This document shows positions 33,331 to 45,060 of a DNA stretch of 64,000 bases, piece after piece. The DNA comes from Alligator mississippiensis. Its lineage: Eukaryota > Chordata > Crocodylia > Alligatoridae. Below the pieces are notes generated by a model. That model searched no databases and had not been told where the DNA came from. It saw only the letters and a list, made by a program, of their open reading frames with translations. The position numbers and the translations under genes are program-made. The stretch's first letter is position 1, and each line of letters begins with the position of its first letter. The DNA is taken from positions 68,909,895-68,973,894 of the forward strand of contig NC_081833.1 in assembly GCF_030867095.1 (NCBI RefSeq). Reading direction: 5' to 3'.

Positions 33331-35930
33331 CAAGATAAAGAATGACAATATAGAAAAGCCAGCAGTTCTGCACTATGACTTTTAGGCAACCCCTTTCATT
33401 CAAGATAGATATTTATTGAGACGTTTGGCGACCCCTTGCCCCAATAAGCGTTTCTGATGGGCTAAGCATGTCCTTGTAGCCTGTCCATCCATTTGGCATG
33501 ATGATGTATCTGTGTTTCCACGCACAATCAAAACCAGTCTACTTTCAGACAAAAACCATATCATTCAAAGGACAATATTTAACTCCTTCTTGTGTCTGGT
33601 GTCTACTGTATAAAAAACATGTGGATTCAAAACATAAGTAGGAGATGATGTTGGTCACTTTTGTCAATCAGCTGCATTTAGACTACTAATATTGTGGGTA
33701 AAGGGTTCATTATCCTATTTCTAATTTCCTTAATGCCATGCACCTCTCACCTTTCCATGAATAGTGTAAAAGGAACATTTATTAAAGAACTGAATAAGAC
33801 AATCAATACAAGGAGTCAGCTTTAATGTGGAAGTCCTCAGCAGGACATATTAAACAACATTGATTTGTCTAAAAACTATGCTTATGAAATCAGGCTGCTT
33901 CATTCTGAGCCATTTGTACTTTTGATTTCTTAAATCCTCTAGTCTGGACCTAAACACACTTCCCATCTCTTTCTTTCTGCCACTTTTCCTTTTCAAATAT
34001 GAGGTTTCTTAGTTGGACTTACTTTTAGTTCTGAGTGAGGGACACTGCAAACTAGGGTCCAAATTATTACTCAGAAAGAGAAGCAGGCCCCTGGGTTCCC
34101 TTTTGCAGCAGGATGAGAGAGTAAGTTGTATCCATCAGTCCTGTACCTGGCACTTCTCTGTCAACCCAGATCTGTAGATGGGAATCCAAGTTAGTCAAAA
34201 CTCTGACCACTTCCAACCCACGTGCATGAGACTATCAGCTCACAGAACATGCTCTTTCCAGTGATTTGTAACCAATGATAGTTTCCCCTATTGTATTGTG
34301 GCCCAAACTCCATTTTGTTGTTGCCTGCAAGAAAAACCTTTGCGAGTTGTGCGTTGATGGCCAATGCTGGGAATCAATCGCTTCGCGCTGCTGTGAGTAG
34401 AAAGCCACCGTGAAACAGGGCTTACATCACTTCATGATGGAAAGGGTCAACGAAGAGCTAGAGAAGAGGCATCTGAGGCAGGCAAGACAAAATGGTATTG
34501 GGCATGCCAGTGCAAGCTCAACTGAGTTTGTATGTGCATCTTGTCGGAGGGTCTGCCTCTCGCGCATTGGACTCCTCAGCTGCTCAAAAAGTTATGGTGG
34601 CACCTGGTATCCCACCTAAGGGACAGTCCCCATGGTCTCCTGAGACGGATGGCTGCCAACGATTGTGGCAGCAATGTACTTCTTTGCATGGGCACATGAG
34701 GCAAGCCACAATCCAGCTGTAGGTTTCCTTGCAGACTGCACCAGTATCTGACTTTGGGCCTTTATGCCCCTACTTACTACCTCTACTGTCCCTAATCAGA
34801 GCCAAGGACAGGGGAAACGTATATTAGGCGGACCCCATCTAGGAATCAGTTTGCCTGGTACTCATTTCTCCTTCTGTATTTGATAGGCAACTGCAACATT
34901 GTAACAGATAGATAGGGAAAGGTAGCTTATGGGGCTTGGGCTTTTTAATGGTGGCCCTCAGAACTGAACCTAAATAACAGCATAATCATACCCTATGAAT
35001 GCTTTTGCCAAATATGAATGCTTCTCATTCACCACAAAGCTTTCCCAGCAGAGATAGCCTGGGCAACATCTTATTTCTTCATTGCCAGCCAGAATGGAGC
35101 GTGCCAGAATCTGGAATTAGATACAAATTAATTACATGTAATTACTCAAGCCTGGATCATCAAATATCTGCTCAGGATTTTACACTTATTGTTGAGGTAA
35201 TGATGTACAATTTGCAAGTACAATTATTGTAAATTACCCTATTGATAACTTCAGCCGTTCCATTGTATGCAATCACCTTGCCAGCTTCTTTGTGGTTTGC
35301 TCAAATAAAGGTTCTTTAACTGCATTGAAGACATAGGTAGCACTGAAAAATCGACTGCCTTTACCAAGATGTCTCTATTTCTAGGAACTGGTGAATTTGT
35401 AAATTATCATACATGATCAAATTAAAATGCTGCTAGAACATCCAAGAAGTCAAAGTCATAAACCGGGTTTTTTCTTTGTTTCTTTCACTGCGAGCCTGTT
35501 ATGATAGATTAATAAACTATCAACCCCTTAGTTTCCAGAACTATTAAGAAGCAATGTAAACTGAACTACTGCCTCTCCATTTATTTCACCTTTTTAATAT
35601 TTCTTATTTTTTAATTTGCATCTTGCTTTGCAAATCTCTATTATCTACCCATAAAATCTAGACTTGCCTACTGTACCACACAGAGGTGCTCTGAGGATTA
35701 ATCAGCTAATGTTTTTAAAGGACTTTAAAATATAGATTGCTTTAGATCTGCTGAAGAGTCTCTCTCAGGTTTTCTCTAGTGCATGGATTAGTACATATAT
35801 TAAAAAAGAGAATGGGGGAAAAAAGTGCCAAACAATGTACATAAAATGTGCAGGCAACAGCAGGTCTAGTTTGTATAGCCAATTGCCTTCAATTACTGCT
35901 CACACATTTTTGTGAGAGTAATTTCTTAAA
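33331..35930. other. non-coding stretch, no gene recognised
   Basis: AT-rich. A small CpG cluster at 34340-34400 (TTTGCGAGTTGTGCGTTG, ATCGCTTCGCGCTGC) is the only compositional feature. No coding frame or transposon end recognised. Confidence 0.5.
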
Positions 35931-35936
35931 CATACT

Positions 35937-36188
35937 GGCCGTGTCTACATGAGATGCTGACAGCACAGCTGTTACTGCGCAGTCATTTAGTACTTGCATA
36001 CCCAAGTACTAAATGACTGTGCAGTAACCTGCATTACTATGCAGTAGCACCCCTACATCGGTTCATGGTGATGCTGATTGTGCTCATTACTACTGCACAG
36101 TAGCGTCACACCATGGTTTGTGCCCTGCAACGTTACTGCACAGTAGTAAGAAGCTACTAAGCAGTAAGTGTCTCAAGTAGATGCAGCC
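35937..36188. mobile_element. MITE copy 2 (CTACTGTGCAGTAG palindrome family)
   Basis: 252 bp with ends GGCCGTGTCTACATGAGATG and, in reverse complement, GGCTGCATCTACTTGAGACA. The 3-bp flanks are act and gct (two of three match). Inside, 35974-36026 forms a strong dyad (ACTGCGCAGTCATTTAGTAC... against its complement). Same family as 11.81 and 44.68 kb. The right end lies about 12 bp from the CR1 5' break at 36.2 kb. Confidence 0.8.
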
Positions 36189-36200
36189 GCTGTTTCCTAC

Positions 36201-36435
36201 AAGGGAAGTTTCGGTTAGACATTAGGAACAACTCTCTCATGAGAAGGGTAATAAAGAACTGGAACAGGTTACCCAAAGGTGGTGGAATCTCTGTCTTTGG
36301 AGGTTTATAAGACCCATCTAGACAAGCCTTTGCTGGGATGATCTAGTTAGGGAAGGTCCTGCTTTGAGCAGGGGTTGGATTAGATGTGACCTCCTGAGGT
36401 CCCTTCCAACCCTCATTTTCTATGATTCACTGATT
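36201..36435 (+). mobile_element. CR1 LINE 3' end, 5'-truncated
   Basis: Well-preserved CR1 3' untranslated region: GAAGTTTCGGTTAGACATTA, ACTGGAACAGGTTACCCAAA, GGTGGTGGAATCTCTGTCTT, GATGTGACCTCCTGAGGTCC, CTTCCAACCCTCATTTTCTA and a tail TATGATTCACTGATT related to the CR1 octamer repeats. About 235 bp, strongly 5'-truncated as is normal for CR1, with no ORF2 remaining. It is the least diverged CR1 in the window. Confidence 0.92.
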
Positions 36436-37531
36436 ACAAGTTAGCCTATTGCTCAGCCCATAAATGCTAAAAAAGGCCAAGCATAGCTCCATTGGAAGGG
36501 GAACATGGGGCAGCATGAAGAGGGGATGAGAAGCAAAATAGATGGGGACAGAAAACTAGAGGAAAAGAGGCTAAGAGAATCCAAACCCTTCTCATTTGAA
36601 CTCTTTTTGCTGAACCTTGTTTCTCCTCTTGCAGTTCTCTCCTCCTGCCATGAGCTCTTTCACCTGTGTGTTCCCTCCCATTCTCCTTTCACCCCTTTCT
36701 TTTCCATTTGTCCTGTGTAGGTTTCTTGTCTTTCTCCCACATAGAAGCCCTGCTCACCCCTCCAATGCCAGCAGAATTGGGTGGTTCTTCGGAGTTTCAT
36801 TGCTCATCTGTTCATTTCTCTGAATCTGTGTGAGACTGTTTTCAAGGCTAATAAAGCTACAGTGTGCCAAGACCGAATTCAAACCAACCTTAGCATTATG
36901 ACAATCGTTTAGAAGAGTCTTAATAGTCCATTTTCCTAGTTGCCATTGTCTACATTGAGTGCATCTATGTGTGTGTGTGTATATAATGTCTCTGTGTATA
37001 TATACATACCCTGTGCTTTCAGAGGTGTGCTCATCATTTATTTAAGAAGTTTATAACCTGACACTAAAAAAAATGATACTGACAGGCTCCAGCATGCCAT
37101 AGTTGTTGAAATGTCACCTTTCAGATGCAGATATTGATTTACAGTTTGAGACCAAGTACACTGTATTCTGTACTAACAAACCAGGAAAAATTCTACTCAA
37201 CATTCCTCAGTGAAGGAGAAGGCTAAGTCATGTTTGGTATCATTTATCAGAAGACACAATTTTGTTCTTTTTGGTTTTTTTGAGCTTAATGGTTCTCTGT
37301 TGACTGATACACTTTTTGCCAAGCATGACAAAAGACAGAAAGGAAAAGGAGGAAACAGGGAAGCAGCCAGTTTTGGGAGAACACTATATTTCCTAACTGT
37401 ACAAGTCAAAATCTCAACATTTGCCCCCTGATTTGCCTATGGAATTAAATCTTTGGCTCGACTCGGCCAAATCACATGGACTGCCTGACAGCTGCCATTG
37501 TAGAGCTCTCATAACACTGGAAGATCTTAAA
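36436..37531. other. non-coding stretch, no gene recognised
   Basis: Contains a short TG run (36968-36984) next to TATATATACATA, otherwise plain. The frame at 36505-36720 (71 codons) is pyrimidine-rich and not protein-like. Confidence 0.5.
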
Positions 37532-37539
37532 TTTTAGGG

Positions 37540-39004
37540 CAAGGGCAGGCAATTATTTTGGGTGGAGGACTGCTGAAGGAGGTTTGGTGAGCTTTCGAGG
37601 GCTGTCACCCCTTGACAGCTGCCCTGCTCCTGGTCACCATCTTGGGACTGGAAGTCCTGCCCCTCAACCCTGACCTTTGTCACTGGAAGTCCCTCCCTTT
37701 GCCTCCCAGAAATACTCCTTTTGGGATGGGGGTTTGCCATCTTAACAATATCTTTTGTAATAAAATTAAAATATGTGATACTAGGAGTTTGACTTTTATT
37801 GTATAATTTGTTTGGTTTTTTTCTGGTTCTGCCATGATTTGTGTTTGCATTCTGTATATAGAGATGATTGCATAATAACTCAAAAATAAATTCTTAGATT
37901 TGTATATAGTGTGGGGGTGTGGTTGAGGATATGTGTGTGTATGTACGGTGGGGTGTGGGGTGTGTGTATGTATGGTGGTATGTGGGACGTGTGTGTATTC
38001 TGGGGTGTGGGGGTTTGGTTGTATGGGGAAGTTGTGGGGGCAGGGTGTGGGAGTGTGACATTTGTGGGGTGTGAGGACTCCCCCTCACTCCCCTCATGAT
38101 GCAGTAGTAGCAACAGACAGGGGCACTTGGAGCGCTTATGCCCGATGCAGGCATTGGTGCCCGGTGGTGCATGGCTCTGGCCAGCAATGCACATTGTAGC
38201 AAGGCTCACCTCTATCACCAGCTCTTCCCACTGTGCATGTGCAGCCGCTGCACTCACGTGCCACTAGATTTGAGCTCCACATGCTGAAGCCGGCTACCTT
38301 CCCTGTCCCCTTGCTGCGCAGGTCCTGGGACTCCACAGGGAAGCTCCCCTCTACTGCTGGAATCATGCGTGTGCATGGTGTGTGCATGGTGGGGAGTGCC
38401 AATGATAAAGGCGATTCTTGCCGCAATGTTCAGCGCTGGCCAGAGCCATACACCACTGGGCACCAGCTCCTGCACTGGGCAAAGGCACCCTGAGCACCCC
38501 TGTGTGCAGCTTCTGCTGCTTCCTGTGGAGCTGTGTGCAATGTGGGGAAAGTGTGTGTGGGGGGTGTCCCCACACCCCCTCACCCTCCCTACACCCACAT
38601 CCTGCCCACCTGAGCTCCGTGCTGCTGCCGCTCCCCTGGCACAGCTCTGCACTGCTGTCAGCCCCATGCTCCTGTGCAGCTGCAGCTCTGCCCCAATCCC
38701 TGCCCCCTCCCTACTTGCTGCCTGCAGTGAGCACAACACCAGGGATGCTGAGCAGGTCTCCGGATGACTGCAGCAGCCCTGCCTGGAAGCTGTGTGCTGC
38801 CTGGGGCAGGCCCTTCCACCCACGAGGGTGTGAGCGAGGCACAATAGGGTATGTTGGGAAGGGAGTGTACACATGGGTGCCTCACTCCCACCCTCATGGG
38901 TGGAAGGGCTGGGTGGGGTACAACTAGTTGGCGGGTGCTACGGGCCAGAAGAAAGTACCTGGTGGGCCAGATCTTGCTCGCAGACTGTATTTTGCCTGCC
39001 CCTG
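37540..39004. mobile_element. 1,465-bp hAT-like element with perfect target duplication
   Basis: Left end CAAGGGCAGGCAATTATTTT, right end reverse complement CAGGGGCAGGCAAAATACAG. It is bordered by the identical 8-mer ttttaggg at 37532-37539 and 39005-39012. No transposase is recognised. The interior holds a G/T minisatellite (37907-38075) and an inverted repeat (about 38100-38230 against 38395-38540, with the shared GGTGCCCGGTGGTGCATGG-type block). GC-rich DNA near 38.2-38.95 kb gives accidental frames of up to 206 codons on both strands, which I do not call as genes. Confidence 0.88.
37907..38075. repeat. GTGTGGGG-type minisatellite inside the hAT-like element
   Basis: Repeated GTGTGGGGTGTG, GTATGTATGGTGG and GTGTGTATG units, irregular but strongly G/T on the plus strand. 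Runs of GGG and GGGGG separated by T-rich spacers could form G-quadruplexes. It lies in the left third of the element and is probably an internal expansion after insertion. Confidence 0.85.
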
Positions 39005-39079
39005 TTTTAGGGCCAAAAGGAATCATTAAGTTTTCTCATCTGATTTCCACACAGGAAATGGAACTGGCCTCTGTATGTG

Positions 39080-39145
39080 TGCTCTCAGCAACAGGGAATC
39101 GAACCTTCAAGTCTAAAAGCATGAACCTCAACTATCTAAAATAGG
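39080..39145 (-). repeat. tRNA-derived SINE head, reverse orientation (fragment)
   Basis: GGGAATCGAACCTTCAAGTC at about 39096 is the reverse complement of a perfect Pol III B box (GGTTCGATTCC). 30-40 bp further on, AACCTCAACTATCTA is a degraded A box. It does not fold into a full cloverleaf, so a SINE head or tRNA pseudogene is the likelier reading. Confidence 0.5.
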
Positions 39146-39184
39146 CGTCACAGAAAGGTGACACACCAAGGCCTCCCAGAACAT

Positions 39185-39255
39185 CAATGCAGTGTTGGGA
39201 CTAGAACCCGCGTCACTGGACTCATGTCGTGTACTGCAGAATGCTGCAGCAAGAT
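39185..39255 (-). repeat. second tRNA-like SINE fragment, reverse orientation
   Basis: GGGACTAGAACCCGCGTCAC (about 39197-39216) again has the reverse B-box form (GGTTCTAGTCCC on the minus strand). It follows the first fragment by about 100 bp, so the two may be head and partial tandem copy of one SINE or two insertions. Confidence 0.4.
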
Positions 39256-40425
39256 GCCAGAAGAGTAAGGGCTGAACTCTGGTCCTGTTGAAGTCTGTAA
39301 CCCAACTCCTGTTGACTCCGACAGGACTGGATATAGACATTTTAAAGGACACCTATAGAATGATTACTGTAAACTTGTATTTGGAGGATGTTTGAGAAGT
39401 GAGAGAAGAAGAAAGAAAATTACTTCAATGTAATACAGTGGGACTCCACTTTAAATTGAAGGGAAGGACTGTGACCCAAGACGCAATGCAGAACCGAGTT
39501 TAAGGTTCTGCAAGGGTAAGCCAAAGCCAGATCAAAGAGCAGAGGCTGGACAAGAATCAATGTACAAGACTTCCATGCTGGGGGCTTAGTAATAAGTCAG
39601 CAACCTATCCTTGTAAAAATGAAGTTATAGAAATATAGCCAGTAAACCGTTTGGGTAAAATGCATGATAGGTAAGGATGGCAAAACTTTGTTTGTGCACA
39701 AGCACTGTCTGGTCTGACTACCGCTAAACTGGAAGGGTATGGCAGTGGATGGATTAATCATTCAACACATGGCCTATTTCTTATATTTCTCCCCTAAGTG
39801 GCTGCATGACTAAAGAGCAGAGAGGTTAAATGACTAATTGAAGGTTATACAGGAGATCCGTACCTTGTGTATAAAAATGATGACATTTATTTACCGTACA
39901 AGTTTAAGATGAGCTTTTCTCCCCATCTGGGGAAAGTGGTTGGTAGTAAATTTAGCCTATTTGTTTCTCCTCACTGATGCAGGATAAAATACCTAGTAAA
40001 GACATCCATTATTTTTCATTGTACCATGCTAAATGTAACCTTTGGATACAGTTACTGGTACCTAGACTATCAAGTGGAATTCATGGTTCACATACATTTC
40101 AAAATCAGGCAATGATCTTTCCATACATACATCAGATTAGAGGACCAGAAGGGTCATGGCATCATATGCTCATATGGCAGTAGCCCCAGAGCAAGGCTTG
40201 GATGGTATCAAAATCATAAAGTCTTGCCATAATCATCCCACTGGGATCTTAGCTACTGTTCTCTGGGCCAGACATCCCCTGTACAAACCACGGCAGTAAG
40301 GTTAACATTGCAGTACTGCATTTAAGAAACTTTACTCTTTTACTCTTTTTGAAGAAGGCTTTAATAGTTTCTGATCCCTGGCCTCTTTCCTCCCCTCAAC
40401 CTTTTTTTTCCCCCCATCTACTTTG
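39256..40425. other. non-coding stretch, no gene recognised
   Basis: No coding signal. A T8C5 run at 40404-40416. Nothing else recognised. Confidence 0.5.
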
Positions 40426-40705
40426 CAGTGAGTGCTCAATTGCACCAGTGGAAGGATGTGCAATCAAACTTGCAACGAGACAGTAGTCTCTGATTGTCAT
40501 CAGCTGCAGCTCATTATTCTCTCAAGGATTCCTTGTGCCAATCGATGATAAACAATGTGTAATCACTTGCAATTGATTGCAAATCAGTTTGCATAGACTG
40601 GCATGTGGAGTCCTTGACAGAATAACGAGCAATGCCTTTTGCCCGCTCCTGGGCCTGTGTAGCCCATATACCATTATGTGACAGCTCTTTCCCTCTATTT
40701 GACTA
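40425..40705. promoter_or_regulatory. candidate regulatory block with octamer/homeodomain sites
   Basis: Repeat-free block holding CAATCGATGATAAACAATG, CACTTGCAATTGATTGCAAATC and AGTTTGCATAGAC. The near-palindromic TTGCAATTGATTGCAA region joined to GCAAATC and TTTGCAT gives two POU-octamer-like sites (ATTTGCAATC and ATGCAAACTG on the minus strand) within 25 bp, next to a FOX-like ATAAACAA and a CAGCTG E-box. Inference from motif content. Confidence 0.3.
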
Positions 40706-41625
40706 AAATGCTAAGCGTATTCTGCAGGATGTGCATAGCGCCTACCAGGACAAGACTATATTTGCCAGTGCATGTGTTTGGCATGCAACTTTACTACACC
40801 AGTCACTAAACATGGCTAATAGGACTGCCTTTCCTGGGTAGGGATACAGTTTCCTGGGAGGCGACCACCCATGTAAAGTTATAAAGATAAAATATGGGGA
40901 AGCATATAATTTGGGCCTGCAAAGCTGTGCATAAAGTCTCAGTGCACCTGCAGCCTAAACCTATACATTCACTGCCACACCAGAGCTCAGACAACACAGT
41001 TATTAAATATTTGTTAGTCAAAAGAGCATCCTAGTGAAATAGCATGGAAAATGAGCACATGGCACCAGCTCATTCACTCCAGAACCATGTGGGGATTTTC
41101 AGTCTGCTCAGCTATGTTTTGTTACTTAGCATCCTCTTCTCTATCCCCATCCTTTCATAGCTACGTCGGCATTTTAACTTTGCATATGTTTGTGGGTGAA
41201 ATAAATTTATCCCAAGTCCTGTGATTACAATAGCACATCGCATGCATTTTGATTTCTGGGCCTAGGAGAAGAAAAGTTTTTGCAACTTGCTCATATCACG
41301 TGTTACTTAACTGAATTGATAGTGGCTAAGGCTTGACTTTCAACAAGCAGGGTCTTGGCCTGATCTTTCTATTTAAATAAGGAAAGAATAAAATTAGCAT
41401 CCACTGAATATTTTGAATCCAGATAAGCATCTCTATTGATAGCATGCTTCCTTCTACCCAGCTCTAAAAGAAATCAGTTGGAAACTGCTGCAGCATTTTA
41501 ATCTTACCTTGGAATCTGATTCAGAGTATAGTATGGGCCCCCAACGAGACCTTACTGGAGCTGTATCTCTAATCCCAACTGTGAATTTGGCATTATAAAT
41601 ATATGGACTCCAAGGGTGATATTTT
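40706..41625. other. non-coding stretch, no gene recognised
   Basis: Plain AT-rich sequence. Nothing recognised. Confidence 0.5.
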
Positions 41626-41630
41626 TCAGA

Positions 41631-41691
41631 GTTGGTATAAACTGGTGTAGCTCCATTGAACTAAAGGAGAGTTACGCCAATTGGTGGCAAC
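41631..41691. repeat. palindromic amniote repeat (TGGTGTAGCTCCATTG type)
   Basis: The arm at 41631-41654 (GTTGGTATAAACTGGTGTAG...) is the imperfect complement of 41666-41691 (GGAGAGTTACGCCAATTGG...), followed by CTCAGGATCTAGCCCC. This is the known sauropsid palindromic repeat of the form ...GGAGTTACACCAATT...GAGGATCTGGCCC. MITE relic. Confidence 0.6.
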
Positions 41692-41699
41692 TCAGGATC

Positions 41700-44290
41700 T
41701 AGCCCCAAACACGAGTGAGGTCATGGAAACGGCGGCTGAATGAAAAATACAAAGCTAATAATTAAAGAAGCTTGTTGCTTTTGTGAATCTTTCCCCAGGC
41801 ATTTCATTAATGATCCTCAGAGTGTTAAAGTACAACTGTGTAGCTACAATAGAGCTCAAGATTGCTCTCCTATGAGCAGCAGAAAACAGGTATCATTAAA
41901 GAGATAAAACATGTGAGCTGTCTGTAAAAGACTCCTACAGAAATTATTCCAGGGTAATGAGGAGGGGGAAAAAAACCCCCTCATGTATTCATTTCAAGTT
42001 CCTTTTTGTCTTTGTTGACCAAAGCTGGCATATCACCTAAGGAAACAAGCAGGCAGTTTCTTTTATAACTCAAGAGCATACCTTTCAGTTTATAAGCAGA
42101 AACAGAAGGAGATATTTTCTTAAAAGTACAATCTCATCAGAGATCTGAAATATGCTGAAATTCTACAACTTTTTTTTTGGGGGGGGGTGGCAATTCACAT
42201 ATTTGGAAACTTGGTTTAAATTACCTACTTTAAAAAGAATTTCCCATCAGCGCACCTCCCCAGCCTCAAAACATACTGTAAAACTTTGCTTGGCTTTCAA
42301 AACGTTACATACAGAGTGAAGGTTTGAGCCAAATTGTACTGAAGTCAAAGGTTTTATATGAGGGGAAGCTCTTCAACTGTTATAGCTCCACAATGGACAA
42401 TGCCAATGCCCCTGCAGTCTTTAATGGACTTTGGATCAGACCCTTAGAGTCATTTCAAAATGAATCTTGCTTGTTGAATTTAAATGTTCAGCTACAGCCA
42501 GAACTAGTACAAGACAAGGCCTTACTGAATAGAAGAATTATGGCATTCATCTCTTATCACTTCATAGACAAGCGAATACATAAGATTCATTGCTACAAAT
42601 GGGATACCTCATCAGTAATGTGGATTCATGGCTCTTAGCATCAGCTGGGCCTTAACAGCTGGTTTTCATTGCTTTTTGAGGTGCGCATACACACAGTATC
42701 TCCCTTGTGAGCCAGAGGCCTCCTCTCTCGATTTGTTTTCCAAAAAAGATAACTTTCTGAATGCAGTAACTGCAGCCGGAGCTTGAATTAACTATTACAG
42801 ACACAGACACATGGTGCACACAACCGCATAAGGCACCGGGCCATTTGAGTTACAGGACTGTAAACCTGCCATCGTTGGCAGGAGAGCAGTTATGAGACGT
42901 GCTTGTCTGCACTACTGAAGAGGAGAGTGATTTATAGCTTGTGTGCCTCTGCTCAAGGCTTGGGCTGGACAGACAACTTTATATTGGCTTTGTTACGTGT
43001 CTACAGGCAGGACATCACTAGCTAGCCTCTTGATAAAGTGATAATAAACTACCAGCTCTGTCGATGATACAGTGGTATCTTTTGCTGTGCCTACAAGATG
43101 CCTTGAGCATGAGGAGCTGCGACTCGATGTAAATTATGGCAGATGTCCTAGATTATTTTATTTACTTACTCTGGGGTCTATGCACGACACACATAAAGCA
43201 CTTTGTTTCCCCGCTATGATTCAAAATATTTGTTGGTTTACAAACACAATGGATGTGAATATTCTGCGAACCACTTGGTGAATAATTACACCCAGGTTTA
43301 TATTAAGTGTTTTTCCTTCTGTTGTGCTCTGGCACAAAGAGACAATTGTGGGCAACTGTGGCGGGTGTTTTCTTTCTTCTGGTGTGTGTCTTATGACTGG
43401 AAATGGCTCGTCAAGTGGACGACTTCATTACTAGCACCAAAAGAGGGAAAAGAGAGCTATGGTCTTGGTTACAGATAAGTAATTCCAGCCACTGCACAGA
43501 ATGATTCAAAGTGTTAAGGGAGGATTTATGTCTTCAGTGTGACAGTCAAGTTATACAGTACTCTCTTAGTTGGAGAACGCTTATCTTGTGTATGATGTAC
43601 TGAGCATCATTTTCTCCAGGTACTGTAAACCAAATTGGAGGGTGAGATGTGCTTTAGAGAACTGGAATAACGTTGTCCAAACATGGAGGGAAAAAGGCGT
43701 AGTCTTTATAAACGCTAAAAATAAGTACAGAGTTATAGATGGAGCAGAGAGACACCATTCAGATCTGGAACTGGACTCTGCTCAACTTAGCCTGGGGCTT
43801 TGGGTTCAGGTGTGCAAGTTAATAAGAAAAAGGGCTTGCATTCAGCAGCATTGAAATGTTCTGAAATGCCAGACATCTTTGGCCACAATACCACAAGAAT
43901 CGCTGTTTTCATGAGATTTCAGATACATGTAAAATGGGAGCAGAACACAGGCCCTCCTCCAGGACTGGAACCGACCCAGAACCAAAACACAGAGTTTCGA
44001 TCCAAAGTCTCCAGATCCAAATGACCTTGTGAAATTCAAAGGAGTTTGGATTGCAAGATATTCTTTGGATCCTTTCTACCTAAATTCTAACAAATTAGAG
44101 AAAGAAAATACTTTAAAGTATCATGAGAATATGAGCAACCAAATGTGCCGCTGATGTTTCTCTCTCTTTGTGACGACAGCATCCTTGATTTGCTACAGCA
44201 CGTATGGTTTTCTGTCGAGCGGTCTCCTATTATTGAGCAATGCTACATACTGTTGGAAAACACTTGAAATGCCCTGATTTACTAAAACGT
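41700..44290. other. non-coding stretch, no gene recognised
   Basis: A T9G10 run lies at 42171-42188. 42720-42920 is a repeat-free, moderately CpG-containing section (CAGCCGGAGC, CAACCGCATAAG, GCACCGGGCC) that could be regulatory. 104- and 94-codon frames (42324-42638, 43570-43854) are not protein-like. Confidence 0.5.
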
Positions 44291-44295
44291 ACTTG

Positions 44296-44345
44296 AAGGG
44301 CCCGATCCCACAAGTGATTACACATGAGTAAGAATTCTGTAGCAG
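44296..44345. repeat. fragment of palindromic sauropsid repeat (GGGCCCGATCC type)
   Basis: GGGCCCGATCCCACAAGTGA followed by TTACACATGAGTAAG matches the left half of a common dyad repeat in sauropsids (gggcccgatcctgcaaac..., ...cacatgagtaa). Another fragment is at 61.7 kb. Confidence 0.45.
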
Positions 44346-44678
44346 GGATATAATTCTCTGTTTCATTATGCAGCTGATTTAGGGTAATATCTGTATGCAC
44401 AAATGTAATTTCTGGTTTCATTCCTGTGAAACCAAACCATGGTATATGCCGTATTATGGAAATTGCTAAAACCAGTGAAATCAAGTGCTACCGGTACATG
44501 GTTTGCATGAGTCTGTGGAGCTGGTTTACTCTGAGACTGAAGTCTAGTAGCTTAAAGGGTCTGCAAAGTAGATGAGAATCAGGCCCTTTCTGTAGTGAAG
44601 TGCGTTATGGGATATTTAATGGCAAAGTGTGTTTAGAGCATCATTCCCTTGGGATGATGGTACCTCCTAAAAGCCATG

Positions 44679-44916
44679 GGGTGCGTCTCTACATGAGATG
44701 TCAAATGAGCAGTAGATTAATCCTACTGTGCATTATCACATCATGGCAAAAAGTCATACTAATACGTTCATGCGGAGTAGAATGAGTCTGCTACACATTA
44801 GCATCACTAAAAGACCATGCACCAGCACTACTGTGCATGAATTAGTACCTGTTATTACAGGTACTAAAGTTAATGTGCAATAACAATGGCACATTAATGC
44901 ATGTGTAGACACTCCC
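44679..44916. mobile_element. MITE copy 3 (CTACTGTGCAGTAG palindrome family)
   Basis: 238 bp with ends GGGGTGCGTCTCTACATGAG and, in reverse complement, GGGAGTGTCTACACATGCA. The flanking 3-bp direct repeat is ATG (44676-44678 and 44917-44919). The interior carries diverged forms of the family dyads (TACTGTGCATTA, CTACTGTGCATGAATTAGTA). More decayed than copies 1 and 2. Confidence 0.78.
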
Positions 44917-44939
44917 ATGGTTTACACCATGATAAGGGC

Positions 44940-45060
44940 CATTTAGGAACACAGGAACTGTCAGGCTGGGTTAGACCTAAGATCCATCTAGTCCAGTATC
45001 TTGTCTCCTACAGTAGCTTGTACCAGAGGCTTTGGTGCAAAAACATTACATGTGGCAGAT
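44940..45060 (+). repeat. LINE/SINE-type dispersed repeat fragment
   Basis: GGAACACAGGAACTGTCAGG, CTGGGTTAGACCTAAGATCC, ATCTAGTCCAGTATCTTGTC and TCCTACAGTAGCTTGTACCA reproduce in order a repeat common in turtles and crocodilians (aggaactgccagactgggtcagacca...ccatctagcccagtatcctgtctccaacagtggcc). Class not certain; probably a CR1-lineage 3' region. It begins directly after MITE copy 3. Confidence 0.65.

Noticed and set aside
38254-38874. 206-codon open frame on the minus strand, longest in the window
   Set aside because: Lies inside the 1,465-bp hAT-like element in GC-rich DNA, overlaps other long frames on both strands, is Cys/Ser/His-rich in a composition-driven way and shows no domain.
38418-38927. 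169-codon open frame on the plus strand
   Set aside because: Same GC-rich transposon interior as the 206-codon frame, and antisense to it. Composition artefact.
39080-39145. tRNA gene on the minus strand
   Set aside because: Good B box but a degraded A box and no cloverleaf.
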